Both the position numbers and the translations under genes were made by a program. The notes beneath the pieces were generated by a model. That model was given only the letters and a program-made list of their open reading frames with translations. It had not been told where the DNA came from and did not search any database. A stretch of DNA of 64,000 nt from CAYJBH01 sp964368815 (lineage in GTDB: Bacteria; Bacillota; Clostridia; Oscillospirales; Ruminococcaceae), in contig CAYJDA010000008.1 in NCBI GenBank assembly GCA_964368815.1, positions 18,934 through 82,933 on the forward strand, written 5' to 3'. Numbering within the stretch: position 1 is the stretch's first letter; each line of letters opens with the position of its first letter. Below, piece after piece: positions 52,001 to 60,230 of this stretch.

Positions 52001-54006
52001 TCCGAAACAGCATCGCTAAGTGCCTGCGTATCGGTTGCCTGTTTTGCAGCTTCAGCGGCATCAATGATCGACTGAACTTTTTTCTTTGTTGCCTTGTCCA
52101 TAGACTCGCCAGGCTTAATAAAACCGAATTTAATTGCTAAGTTATACATATTGCGTTTGTCGAGCTTTTTTCTCGAGCTATCAACATGCCCTGTTTTTTG
52201 TTGAACAATTTTAGTTACCTTATCGTCAACAATCTGCTTATCCTCATCGGTCAGCGTTGATTGCCTTAGGGTTGCCGCATCGGACAGGCGACTTATTTCC
52301 TGCTGATACTCTTTTATTCTTTTACGTTTTCTATCCATAGAAGCAGGGTCTTTGCTTTCCTTGCGAACCATTTCGTCAAGCGCAACCTGCTCCAAGGTTA
52401 TCATCTGGGTAAGCTCTTTTATTCTTTTGCCGATATCATTGTCGCCGGACGCTGTAACAGCATTAGAGCGCATTTCCTGCAACTGTCTGACCTTTTCCTC
52501 AAGTTCTGCCGGATTTAATTGTTTAGTTCCCGAACTATCAGAGCGTCTGATAATGGCGTTAACGGTTTCAGCCAGCCGTTTGCGCTGCTCTTTACTAAGC
52601 TCGTCAAGATTATCAGTAGGACCCATTATGCCCATCTGTATAGCCATGGCTTTTGTGAACATTTCTTCATGTTGCTTTGTGAGAGCCTCAACATTTTCGT
52701 GAGAATCCTGTTGTCTTCTTTTTTGTGCAGCTTCATATTCGGCTCTTTGCTGAGGTGTTGCCTTTTTCCCGGGGTCCTTCATTTTTTCTTTTTTTGATTT
52801 TGCATCAATACGAGTATTATAAGAGGTTATAACAGCAAGTTCTTTTATATACCTTGTTTTTGCAAGCTGACCGGCTTCATCATCGGAAAAAGCATATTTA
52901 AAAATAAACGCTTGTCTGCGTGCCGCATCGATTTGTTTGTCGAGTTCCTCTATCTGATTTCTCAGTTTTCTGCGTTTATTAACGGTAAAACTTTTTGCCT
53001 TAAGAGCTATTCTTTGCTGCTCCAAGACATTTCTTTGTGCAATAAGTGCAGCAACTCCAGGGTCGGAATCAAGCTCGGTTAATTTTACGCCGAGTCCCTC
53101 CTTAAAATCATCAAGTGATTTATCGTCAATTACTTCAGCTTCCTGGTTTTTTGTGCCTTCTCTTACGGCTTCTTTTACCTTTTTTAATTCCTTTTTATCG
53201 GCACGATGCACCTTCCCTTCATCATCATGCATTCCCATGCCACCCATTATGCTATGATCAATAGCTTTTTTGACCTTTCCTTTATCGAGGTCTTCAACCT
53301 CATCAGATTCACGGACAATCTCTCTAAATTCAGCAGGCTTCATATCTCCGATATCGGTGGTGGGTCCACGGTCAAGTATACGGATACTGTCCAGCAGTCT
53401 TCTGATGTCTTCATCTATCTTGTCGAGCTCTCTTTTTCTCCTGTTTACCTTTCTAAAATGACCTTTTCTTTTTGCACCGACTTTTTCTACCTGTCTATCA
53501 TACTCAGCTTTAATAACACGACGTCTAATCAAAGCGGCGTTTAATTTTTCTTGAAAATCTTCATCAGTAGTGTTACGCGCCAGTTTGCGGCTACGCTTAA
53601 GCTGCTCAACACGCTCCTCAAGCTCGGCTTCTTTTCTATCAGCTTCCTCTTTTTCCCTTGCCGCTAAAGCTTCACGATCCTGCTGTTCTTTTAATTTTTT
53701 AGCTTCTTCCTCGGGTGTAGGAGGTTTAACTGCGGCTTTCTTTTTCTTGTCTTTATCAACAGCCTCCTGCGCTGCTCTTTCGGATGACTGTGTGCCGATT
53801 ATACGTTTTCCCCTCGCTCTTCTTGATTTTAGGCGAAGTTCTTTTTTTTGTTTATCAGCTTCTTTTTTGCGAGCGCTCTCAAACTTTTCTCTCTTCTGAG
53901 CACGCTCTTCATCGGCCTCTTTTCTATCGGCCACTTTTTGCGCTGCTTTGTCTGTAGCTTTTTGTTCCGGGGTTCTGTCGTCTTTTTGCCAAAACTTCCA
54001 ATTCAT
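49024..54006 (-). CDS. Giant 1660-residue repeat protein, possible cargo of the AAA+ ATPase
   Basis: I do not recognise a family. Residues 1-215 are extremely charged (Lys/Glu/Arg) and probably coiled coil. Residues 230-1200 hold about six degenerate repeats of 165-190 residues; the core reads like MGxIxPGE followed by an amphipathic helix. Clear copies are near 455 (QMGIMGPTDNLDE), 625 (KFGFIKPGESMD), 793 (KMGIIQPGEKLDE), 978 (NMGYIQPGEPVPA) and 1151. Residues 1270-1500 have three hydrophobic stretches rich in Gly/Ala (such as LTAGMFTGAAAVCTLSGVAS), which could insert into membranes. No signal peptide. It sits 40 nt after the AAA+ gene. A secreted or injected effector, or a large scaffold, are both possible. 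Confidence 0.75.
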   Translation of the reverse strand: MNWKFWQKDDRTPEQKATDKAAQKVADRKEADEERAQKREKFESARKKEADKQKKELRLKSRRARGKRIIGTQSSERAAQEAVDKDKKKKAAVKPPTPEEEAKKLKEQQDREALAAREKEEADRKEAELEERVEQLKRSRKLARNTTDEDFQEKLNAALIRRRVIKAEYDRQVEKVGAKRKGHFRKVNRRKRELDKIDEDIRRLLDSIRILDRGPTTDIGDMKPAEFREIVRESDEVEDLDKGKVKKAIDHSIMGGMGMHDDEGKVHRADKKELKKVKEAVREGTKNQEAEVIDDKSLDDFKEGLGVKLTELDSDPGVAALIAQRNVLEQQRIALKAKSFTVNKRRKLRNQIEELDKQIDAARRQAFIFKYAFSDDEAGQLAKTRYIKELAVITSYNTRIDAKSKKEKMKDPGKKATPQQRAEYEAAQKRRQQDSHENVEALTKQHEEMFTKAMAIQMGIMGPTDNLDELSKEQRKRLAETVNAIIRRSDSSGTKQLNPAELEEKVRQLQEMRSNAVTASGDNDIGKRIKELTQMITLEQVALDEMVRKESKDPASMDRKRKRIKEYQQEISRLSDAATLRQSTLTDEDKQIVDDKVTKIVQQKTGHVDSSRKKLDKRNMYNLAIKFGFIKPGESMDKATKKKVQSIIDAAEAAKQATDTQALSDAVSDDFAGIEDTPQIKALVKKHKELHEKREELKKHPATEIPQRNITVETNKLRKEILRLRRVEVAKKIARDGGDTETERKLKALELSEETVRGPGETTTSLDDKAIKEKVAKQTKDRDDLATRVIATKMGIIQPGEKLDEKKAARVEKAVYEASRKAVLDKETNVSMEKMTQLTEAHVNARIEMIVMIENNEHGDDPLLIQLFDAYRKAAAKRRASAIELEKKKDVDSTPSQLANKPKNWSTKRAVKAYDMQMRQILDGCLTVMRNNEINARAEAQGDTGEGPKPVKVPQPTFKSLMDEDTAKAINTQSMAVNMGYIQPGEPVPAHVKKLMKAIRKTSKLVAVDDTTMKSLGESLGEKYLALEKDDETLKALLAKQKELFDRIDAATKIEGEGKDQKVTELDSEDHSALRKQLDLLQYKIKDRRRILLVEAHGFAGDDEGLLQFKEAVKKRDQQIQKRESGVQTGSFDDIAYEYCDSIVEDMVILKMGEMLGLSAEGTTMSASNRKKLLKAIERVDKQAYIAIQTGKFKQTKAYDRLKGRIVEKELYDEVNQTSVSKDDVSFDTVLYTDSQTELKDVVDGLKVGGAVSSGLKSLPSTQSVLGGDVTDWAITEAAFTPIIGIINNVYSTMELIKAMQVNNGRGYDKAVQSLKQIASYSKVAETIVGTVGTSMNVHSGRVAEIAALKTQHAAQIAAAEGDPAKLALIEAPDLSEGTLLDEVVPGLAIATSALKVIAATMEIGKALRVKSVADDELKIFDEGYKAGAVDAVDDFELLTLISVAQKRKATYAAFDLTAGMFTGAAAVCTLSGVASPIGAALKGVATFTKIAKLITKKVVLDKKDDREVLHGIMEEEEAQELTQTPGYRMLSGKEKEKVITQSVGASSRRHFVNMLRISHAMDMKERIDKNEMTDRDKRLLRVFGFSFDDTNTDALKNISIHELATFMGYAGENWQDDFKNASDSAKLKHEKKVAKKMQGPIRERVEKSTMKGFDYGTPA

Positions 54007-54046
54007 AAGTCACACCCTCAATCGGTTAATTTTATCTATCGATAGC

Positions 54047-56071
54047 CTATATCACATCTGCCATTAAAACAGAATATTTATCAAAATCATGAATCAACAT
54101 GGTTTTGCCCATCTTCATGTTTTCGTTGCGTAGGCTAATTAAAATATCCTTCATATTCACCGCTCTATCATTTCCGGCTGCAAGGAAGGTAGCATTTAAA
54201 GCTATATTTTTTATGCCACCACCGGTAAGTTCAAATTGCGTTGCAAGAAAATCGAAGTCAATATTATCAAGTGGTACTTCATCTGCAAAAACAGATTTCC
54301 ATATTTCAAGCCGTAGCTCCTGGGTTGGCTGTGGAAACTCAACAACATACCGCATTCTTCTCATAAATGCGTCGTCAATATTTTTTTTCAGGTTAGTAGC
54401 CAGTATAACTATACCTTCATACTGTTCGAGACGCTGTAGTATGTAAGAAACTTCGGTGTTGGCATATTTATCCTTTGAGTCGTTTACCTCTCCACGTTTA
54501 CCGAATATAGAATCCGCCTCGTCAAAGAATAATATAACGTTGCTTTTTTCGGCTGCTTCGAATATCTCTTCAAGCCTTTTCTCCGTCTCGCCGATATACT
54601 TATCCACTACCTGCGATAAATTAATAGAGTAGAGTGGCAAATTAAGAATGTTGCTCATAACGTGTACCGCCATCGTTTTACCGGTGCCGGGAGGGCCTAC
54701 AAGAAGTGATACTATGTTTTTTCCGTAAGCATATTTTTTATCCATCCCCCAACTGTCATATACTTTAAAGCGATGCCTAACATGGTCAATAATGTTTTCA
54801 ATAGCGGTACGCTGACGTGGGTGAAGCTTTAACTGGTCGAGCGTATAGGTTGCATTAATTTTCTTTATGTTACCCTGTTTGGGTTCAGGGATTACAGCAT
54901 TGCACGCATCGGCAATATATTTTTCACTGGGGTTTTTCTGGCGCTTAATAATAGAAATTGCCTTTTTTGTTTCGTGGCGGCTAAGTTTATACTTACTCGC
55001 AAGGTCGGTGCAATCGAGAAATTTTTTCACACCCGCTTTTTCGGCATAGTAGGAAAAAAGTTTGATACGCTCAGCTCTTGTATAATCCGGCACCTGAACA
55101 ACGGTGAGAACCCTGTCGAGATAGGGTGTAAGATTAGCGGTATTGTCTCCAATAAGACAGATAGGAGCACCTTTAAGATTGATAATATGTCCCCGTAAAA
55201 AGTTAAGGCAGAAGTCCCATTTTTCGACACTATCCTCATATGTGAAGGAGATGTTATGAATAATTAACGAAACTTCGTTGAAAATCAGTTCTCTTTTAAG
55301 CTTCCAAAGTATCGACTCGTCGGATCGAAATTTTTTGTAAAGTTGGTCAAAGTCTACTGCGAGAAATCGACGATTGTTCTCAATTCCTGCTAAGGAGGCA
55401 AAGTATAATAATTCCCTGCTGTCCTGTCCTATGAGGTGCACAAATGCGTTATCATTTTCAAAAAGTTTAACAAGCTCGGCTATGTACTCGTTGTGAACTT
55501 CGCTCTCACGAGTTACATCTGCCTCGGTAATTTTGTATATTCCACCGTACTCATTGTCCTCATTTTCGCCAATACAGATATACTCAATAAAACGAGAATC
55601 AAATGTTAACGAACGTTTAAAGAAGGGTAGTTGGCTTTCTGAAGGTAAGGTTGCAAGTATTTTTGTCAGCTTCTTAAATCTATCATAGTTATTGTAATAC
55701 TCGTCAGTAATATTAGCTTTTAGGTTGTATAGCTTAAGGGCGTTTTCCATTGTTAAGTTTGAGTTGTCCAGATCAAAGGTTTCACAAACTTCCGGATAGA
55801 GTGCGAAAAATAATGCAAAATCACATATTGTTCGACTAAAATCATCAAGGCCTAAACGCATTAATACTACATAATAGCGAATGTATTCTTCGTAATACTC
55901 ACTTTCTTCGCTCAGTAACAATAGCTCCGTATCGGCTTCTTCAGACTTTTCCTTTGTAGGAACATAGCCGAGTAATGCAACAATAGTGCTTTGTACATCT
56001 TGTCTTCCTGAATATTCTGCAAACAGATATATATCATAAGAGATTTTTGTTATAAGTTTAGACAAAAACAT
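54047..56071 (-). CDS. AAA+ ATPase of the contractile injection system type
   Basis: A 674-residue ATPase. The N-terminal 400 residues hold a degenerate region; the C-terminal AAA+ domain has Walker A GPPGTGKT (459-466), Walker B ILFFDEAD, sensor 1 ILATN, arginine fingers RRMR (about 571) and sensor 2 GGGIKN. The stretch LPLYSINLSQVVDKYIGETE and RGEVNDSKDKYAN closely resembles the AAA+ ATPase of extracellular contractile injection systems (Afp15 type). No sheath, tube or baseplate gene is in the window. The ribosome binding site is weak (TTGAGAACTAA). First gene of the three-gene operon. Confidence 0.88.
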   Translation of the reverse strand: MFLSKLITKISYDIYLFAEYSGRQDVQSTIVALLGYVPTKEKSEEADTELLLLSEESEYYEEYIRYYVVLMRLGLDDFSRTICDFALFFALYPEVCETFDLDNSNLTMENALKLYNLKANITDEYYNNYDRFKKLTKILATLPSESQLPFFKRSLTFDSRFIEYICIGENEDNEYGGIYKITEADVTRESEVHNEYIAELVKLFENDNAFVHLIGQDSRELLYFASLAGIENNRRFLAVDFDQLYKKFRSDESILWKLKRELIFNEVSLIIHNISFTYEDSVEKWDFCLNFLRGHIINLKGAPICLIGDNTANLTPYLDRVLTVVQVPDYTRAERIKLFSYYAEKAGVKKFLDCTDLASKYKLSRHETKKAISIIKRQKNPSEKYIADACNAVIPEPKQGNIKKINATYTLDQLKLHPRQRTAIENIIDHVRHRFKVYDSWGMDKKYAYGKNIVSLLVGPPGTGKTMAVHVMSNILNLPLYSINLSQVVDKYIGETEKRLEEIFEAAEKSNVILFFDEADSIFGKRGEVNDSKDKYANTEVSYILQRLEQYEGIVILATNLKKNIDDAFMRRMRYVVEFPQPTQELRLEIWKSVFADEVPLDNIDFDFLATQFELTGGGIKNIALNATFLAAGNDRAVNMKDILISLRNENMKMGKTMLIHDFDKYSVLMADVI

Positions 56072-56146
56072 TTAGTTCTCAATTGTTGTTAAAGGCTTAA
56101 TTTGGTTTAAATATATTCCAACAAAACAAGCCTATCCTTAAACTAA

Positions 56147-56175
56147 ATTATATACCTTTATTAAAGGAATATCTA
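56147..56175 (-). promoter_or_regulatory. Candidate promoter with palindrome for the AAA+ operon
   Basis: On the minus strand TAGATA, 17-nt spacer, TATAAT. The spacer holds the palindrome CCTTTATTAAAGG (56155-56167), a possible operator. Confidence 0.35.
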
Positions 56176-56436
56176 CTGTACTTTAGTATAGGAATTTATA
56201 AATTGTTTTGTATAGAATTATGCGAGTTAACATGATAGTGTTTATAATAAAAAGATACTGAATTTAATGAAAATTTTATCGCTTTTTATAGCTTCCCATT
56301 GCGAAACTAATTCACCTTGCAATTAGAAAAAAGCTTGAAAATATAGTACTTCCTATGTATAATAAGATGGAAAAGGTTTTTTCTGCTGTGTGATACTTAA
56401 AAGTAAATATGTAAGTTCATGAAAAGAGGCTGAGTT

Positions 56437-56808
56437 ATGATAAAAAAAATAGATCATTTTGTAATAACAACTAAGGACATAAGTGCTATGTTGAAATTTT
56501 ATGAGGCACTCGGATTTAAGGCACAGGATAAGGTTGGAAGGCACGAATTACATGCGGGAGACTTTAAAATAAATGTTCACACCTTGGGAAAAGAACTTAC
56601 CCCTCATGCCAAAAACGTCCGGACAGGCTGCGGTGATTATTGCTTTGAAATAGACGGTGATCTTCAACTTTATCGCGATAATATTAAACAAAAAGGCTTG
56701 AGTATAGAAGTTGATATAGTAACAAAACATGGCGTGAAAGGGGAGATGAAATCAATTTATCTTCGAGATCCCGATGGGAATTTAATAGAAATATCAAGCT
56801 ATGATTAA
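56437..56808 (+). CDS. VOC-family (glyoxalase-like) protein
   Basis: A 123-residue metalloprotein of the vicinal oxygen chelate fold: IDHFVITTKD with the first metal His, GRHELHAGDFKINVH, and YLRDPDGNLIEISSYD with the last Glu. Such proteins include glyoxalases, fosfomycin-resistance enzymes and dioxygenases; the substrate is unknown. AAGAGGCTGAGTT precedes the ATG. It stands alone, followed by a hairpin. Confidence 0.85.
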   Translation: MIKKIDHFVITTKDISAMLKFYEALGFKAQDKVGRHELHAGDFKINVHTLGKELTPHAKNVRTGCGDYCFEIDGDLQLYRDNIKQKGLSIEVDIVTKHGVKGEMKSIYLRDPDGNLIEISSYD

Positions 56809-56837
56809 CAAAATTTCCCTAATCTAACCCTGCATAG

Positions 56838-56871
56838 TTATGTGTTGATAATAGTTATTATTAACACATAA
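56838..56871. terminator. 16-bp hairpin after the VOC gene
   Basis: TTATGTGTTGATAATA/TATTATTAACACATAA with a 2-nt loop and one G-U pair. No T tract follows on the plus strand, so the terminator role is uncertain. Confidence 0.4.
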
Positions 56872-57143
56872 AAACAATAACTTACGGCAATCTGTTTTTT
56901 ATTCGGCAGGTGGAATTACCTAATTGTTAAATAATAGAGCATGTAAACTTCTAATAATATGATTATACCACATTTATAGCGAAGTAGCAATATTAAAACA
57001 TGCACTTAACTGAGGTTTATCTACCTTGCTTTGACGTAGTTTCGTCCTTTTCAGAATTGATGTTGACAGAAAAGGAGTAGCAATAATTTGTGAGTAGTTT
57101 TATAGAAATTGTTTTTTGTTTTAGTAGACAATACTCGAAATAA

Positions 57144-57311
57144 ATGATAAAATATGAAAAGCAATATGCAATTACATCAAGTCCTATGGTTCGATATGGA
57201 TATTTAGGAGAAAAGACAATAATAAAACTATATGCCAAACCTTCACACGAAGTAATAACGGCTGTAGATATAGTATTAACAACAATGAAAGGATTGGGAA
57301 TAACTAAATGA
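57144..57311 (+). CDS. Small ORF coupled to uxuA (55 aa), perhaps a gene remnant
   Basis: A 55-residue ORF ending in TGA that overlaps the ATG of uxuA (ATGA), as in coupled genes. Its end KPSHEVITAVDIVLTTMKGLGITK looks like a folded C-terminus. No ribosome binding site precedes its ATG, and a stop lies directly before it. It could therefore be the surviving 3' end of a deleted gene. Confidence 0.35.
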   Translation: MIKYEKQYAITSSPMVRYGYLGEKTIIKLYAKPSHEVITAVDIVLTTMKGLGITK

Positions 57312-58375
57312 AGATGACATTTCGCTGGTTCGGAGAAGGGCACGACTCCATTACATTACAGAATATTAAGCAAGTGCCGGCAATGGAGGGGGTTATATCC
57401 ACCTTGTATGATACAGTGCCCGGAGAGGAATGGAAACTCGAGGAAATTCAGAAATTAAAGTCAACGGTTGAAAAAAGCGGGTTAAAACTGCTTGGGATTG
57501 AAAGTGTTAATATCCATGATGATATCAAGGTGGGCAGTGGTAATCGTGATCTTTATATCGATAATTATATAAAAACATTGGAAAAACTTGGACAGGAGGG
57601 TATACAGCTTGTCTGTTACAACTTTATGCCTGTGTTTGACTGGACTCGCAGTGACCTTGCGAAAATGCGAGAAGACGGCTCGACTGTGCTTGCCTATGAT
57701 CAGTCCCTTATTGATAAAATAGACCCCACCAGTATGTTTGAGCAAATTGATGGCGCCTCCAATGGATTCGTAATGCCCGGTTGGGAAGCAGAGCGACTCG
57801 CAAAAGTAGAGGAACTGTTTAGCTTATATAAGGATATTGACGAGGAAACTTTGTTTCAAAATCTTGTTTACTTCCTTGAAAAAATTATGCCGACATGTGA
57901 TAAATATGATATTAACATGGCAATTCATATCGATGACCCGGTATGGAGCGTATTCGGCTTACCGCGTATTGTTAAATCCAAGGAAAACCTGCAACGTATT
58001 TTAGAAGCTGTACCTAATGTACATAACGGTGTTACACTATGTACAGGATCACTTTCATCCAATCCAAATAACGATATACCGGACATTATTCGCAGCTTGA
58101 AAGGGCGTATACATTTTGCCCATATTCGCAACACTAAACACACAGCGCCTGGTGTGTTTGAAGAATCGGCGCACTACTCAAATGATGGCAGTCTCGATAT
58201 GTATGAGATTGTTAAGGCACTATACGACATAGGGTTTGATGGTCCATTTCGTCCCGACCATGGCCGAGCCATCTGGGGAGAAGTATCGATGCCCGGTTAT
58301 GGGCTATACGACCGTGCACTTGGTGCGCAGTATTTGTTAGGATTATACGAAGCTATAGTAAAGAGTAACAAATAA
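57308..58375 (+). CDS. uxuA: Mannonate dehydratase
   Basis: UxuA converts D-mannonate to 2-keto-3-deoxygluconate in glucuronate breakdown. The 355 residues are a TIM barrel with the typical start MTFRWFGEGHDSITL, VCYNFMPVFDWTRSDLA, the metal region MAIHIDDPVW, CTGSLSSNP and RPDHGRA near the C-terminus. No other uronate gene is nearby. The ATG overlaps the stop of a small upstream ORF; the weak GGGAATAACTAA is the only ribosome binding signal. Confidence 0.95.
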   Translation: MKMTFRWFGEGHDSITLQNIKQVPAMEGVISTLYDTVPGEEWKLEEIQKLKSTVEKSGLKLLGIESVNIHDDIKVGSGNRDLYIDNYIKTLEKLGQEGIQLVCYNFMPVFDWTRSDLAKMREDGSTVLAYDQSLIDKIDPTSMFEQIDGASNGFVMPGWEAERLAKVEELFSLYKDIDEETLFQNLVYFLEKIMPTCDKYDINMAIHIDDPVWSVFGLPRIVKSKENLQRILEAVPNVHNGVTLCTGSLSSNPNNDIPDIIRSLKGRIHFAHIRNTKHTAPGVFEESAHYSNDGSLDMYEIVKALYDIGFDGPFRPDHGRAIWGEVSMPGYGLYDRALGAQYLLGLYEAIVKSNK

Positions 58376-58391
58376 AAAAAGCAACACAATA

Positions 58392-58446
58392 ACAATTGAG
58401 GGCTGACGCAAATGATGATTCTAATCTGCGATAGCCCTCAATTGGT
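58392..58446 (+). terminator. Long hairpin after uxuA
   Basis: AACAATTGAGGGCT pairs with AGCCCTCAATTGGTT, with CGCA/TGCG further in. A T-rich but interrupted tract follows. Confidence 0.6.
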
Positions 58447-58469
58447 TTAAACTATATTTTTAAATAATT

Positions 58470-58498
58470 TTGACAAAACTGGGTTTGCAATGTATACT
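58470..58498 (+). promoter_or_regulatory. Promoter of the aldo/keto reductase gene
   Basis: Perfect TTGACA, 17-nt spacer, TATACT, about 45 nt before the start. Confidence 0.7.
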
Positions 58499-58542
58499 AA
58501 CATCATATAATATGCATTTCTATGAGTAACGAGGAGTGGTTT

Positions 58543-59757
58543 ATGCAATATAGACATCTTGTAAAAGATGCCGAAGCAGTATCTCTTTTAGGATATGGCT
58601 GTATGCGCTTTCCGACAAAAGGCGGCCAAATTGATAAAGGTATGGCTTTTTCTCAAATGAAGCTTGCTTTTGATAATGGTGTAAATTATTTTGATACTGC
58701 ATACCCTTATCACGCTGGAAAAAGCGAAGTAGTTTTGGGTGAGTTTATTGAAAAATATAATATTCGTGAAAAAGTATTCATTGCAGACAAGCTTCCCACC
58801 TTTTTAGTTAATAAACCTCAGCAAGCTGATAAATTTTTTAAAACACAGCTTGAGCGGCTTAAGACTGACCATATTGATTATTATTTGATGCATATGCTAA
58901 CTAGCATGTCCGATTGGCAAAAACTTAAATCACTTGGCATAATAGAGTTTATAGAGTCAAAAAAGAAAAATGGTGCAATTCATCATATTGGATTTTCCTA
59001 TCATGGTAGACCCGAAGATTTTATTATCATCCTTGAAGATTATCCATGGGACTTTTGCCAAATTCAGTTCAATTACATTGACGAAAACTATCAAGCCGGT
59101 AAAGCAGGGTTAATTAAGGCTCGTGAGCTTGGAATCGGTGTTGTAGTTATGGAACCGCTCCGCGGAGGTGCACTTGCAAACCAGGCGCCCAACAAGGTTA
59201 AAGAATTGTTTAAAGCATACCCTGAAAAAAGAAGTGCTGCTTTTTGGGCGCTTCGATTTATTATGAATCATGAGGGCGTAGGCACAGTTTTGAGTGGTAT
59301 GAACGATAGCGAACATATTCTGGATAATATTAATGTTTCAAATATTACTACTGAAAACAGTATGACTAAGGAAGAGCATAATATAATTAATGGTGCAAAA
59401 AAAATATATGAAGAGTTAATGAAGGTTCCCTGTACCGGTTGTAACTACTGCACCCCGTGCCCGTTTGGTGTCGACATACCTTTAATCTTTGCAGACTACA
59501 ACAGTAAATATTTTTTTAAAGGTGGTATAACCGGTATTCAATATCTTGCCAGACATTCCGGTTTATTGGGTGAAAAATCAGGTGTAAATCTATGCACAAA
59601 CTGCGGTAAATGTAAGAAGCACTGCCCACAGAATATTGATATACCGGTAAAACTAATAGAAGCACATAAAGCACTTGATAACATTTTTATACGTGCTGGA
59701 TTGTCGGCAACTAAAGGTCTTTTAAGTCTTGGAAAAAGAAATAATGGTAATAAATAA
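58543..59757 (+). CDS. Aldo/keto reductase with C-terminal 4Fe-4S domain
   Basis: A 404-residue oxidoreductase. The first 275 residues are an aldo/keto reductase barrel with the catalytic set in NYFDTAYPYHAGKSE (Asp, Tyr), ADKLP (Lys) and YYLMHML (His). The C-terminus carries two cluster motifs, CTGCNYCTPCPFGVDIP and CTNCGKCKKHCPQNIDIP. The family probably takes electrons from ferredoxin as well as NAD(P)H. The ATG at 58543 follows GAGGAGTGGTTT; an ATG at 58522 has none. Confidence 0.92.
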   Translation: MQYRHLVKDAEAVSLLGYGCMRFPTKGGQIDKGMAFSQMKLAFDNGVNYFDTAYPYHAGKSEVVLGEFIEKYNIREKVFIADKLPTFLVNKPQQADKFFKTQLERLKTDHIDYYLMHMLTSMSDWQKLKSLGIIEFIESKKKNGAIHHIGFSYHGRPEDFIIILEDYPWDFCQIQFNYIDENYQAGKAGLIKARELGIGVVVMEPLRGGALANQAPNKVKELFKAYPEKRSAAFWALRFIMNHEGVGTVLSGMNDSEHILDNINVSNITTENSMTKEEHNIINGAKKIYEELMKVPCTGCNYCTPCPFGVDIPLIFADYNSKYFFKGGITGIQYLARHSGLLGEKSGVNLCTNCGKCKKHCPQNIDIPVKLIEAHKALDNIFIRAGLSATKGLLSLGKRNNGNK

Positions 59758-59843
59758 AGAAACAATACCTATTGAAATTAATTCAGTTATTTGTTATTAT
59801 TGTAGATAAATAAAATAATAAATTTACATATAAGGAGAATATG

Positions 59844-60221
59844 ATGAAAAAAGTAATTTCTACCGAAAAAGCTCCGGCGGCAATTGGCCCCTACTCACAG
59901 GGAATATCTGCTAACAGTTTAGTTTTCAGCTCAGGTCAGCTTCCTATAGACCCTACTACTAATGAATTTGCAGGTGATGACATTGCCTCACAAACTCGTC
60001 AGTGCCTTAAAAACCTATCGGCAGTTTTAGAAGCTGAAGGTGTAGCACTTTCTAACGTTGTAAAAACAACAGTTTTTTTACAAGATTTATCCCACTTTGT
60101 TGCTATGAACGAAGTATATTCTGAGTTCTTTCCTACCGAACCACCTGCACGTAGCTGTTTTCAGGTAGCGGCCCTCCCAAAAGCCGCCTTGGTAGAAATC
60201 GAGGCTATTGCCGTTAAATAG
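59844..60221 (+). CDS. ridA: RidA-family enamine/imine deaminase
   Basis: A 125-residue protein that hydrolyses reactive 2-aminoacrylate and related imines from PLP enzymes. Motifs: APAAIGPYSQG, SSGQLPIDP, the Arg of EPPARSCFQV (substrate carboxylate) and VEIEAIAVK. AAGGAG lies 6 nt before the second of two adjacent ATGs, so I use 59844; the first is at 59841. mnmG starts 9 nt after its stop. Confidence 0.93.
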   Translation: MKKVISTEKAPAAIGPYSQGISANSLVFSSGQLPIDPTTNEFAGDDIASQTRQCLKNLSAVLEAEGVALSNVVKTTVFLQDLSHFVAMNEVYSEFFPTEPPARSCFQVAALPKAALVEIEAIAVK

Positions 60222-60230
60222 GATAGAATA

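Noticed and set aside
51034..52140. Several plus-strand frames opposite the giant protein
   Set aside because: All are antisense shadows of the Lys/Glu-rich coding sequence and lack start signals.
48299..56071. A complete contractile injection system or prophage tail
   Set aside because: No sheath, tube, baseplate, tape-measure or spike genes in the window; only the ATPase fits.
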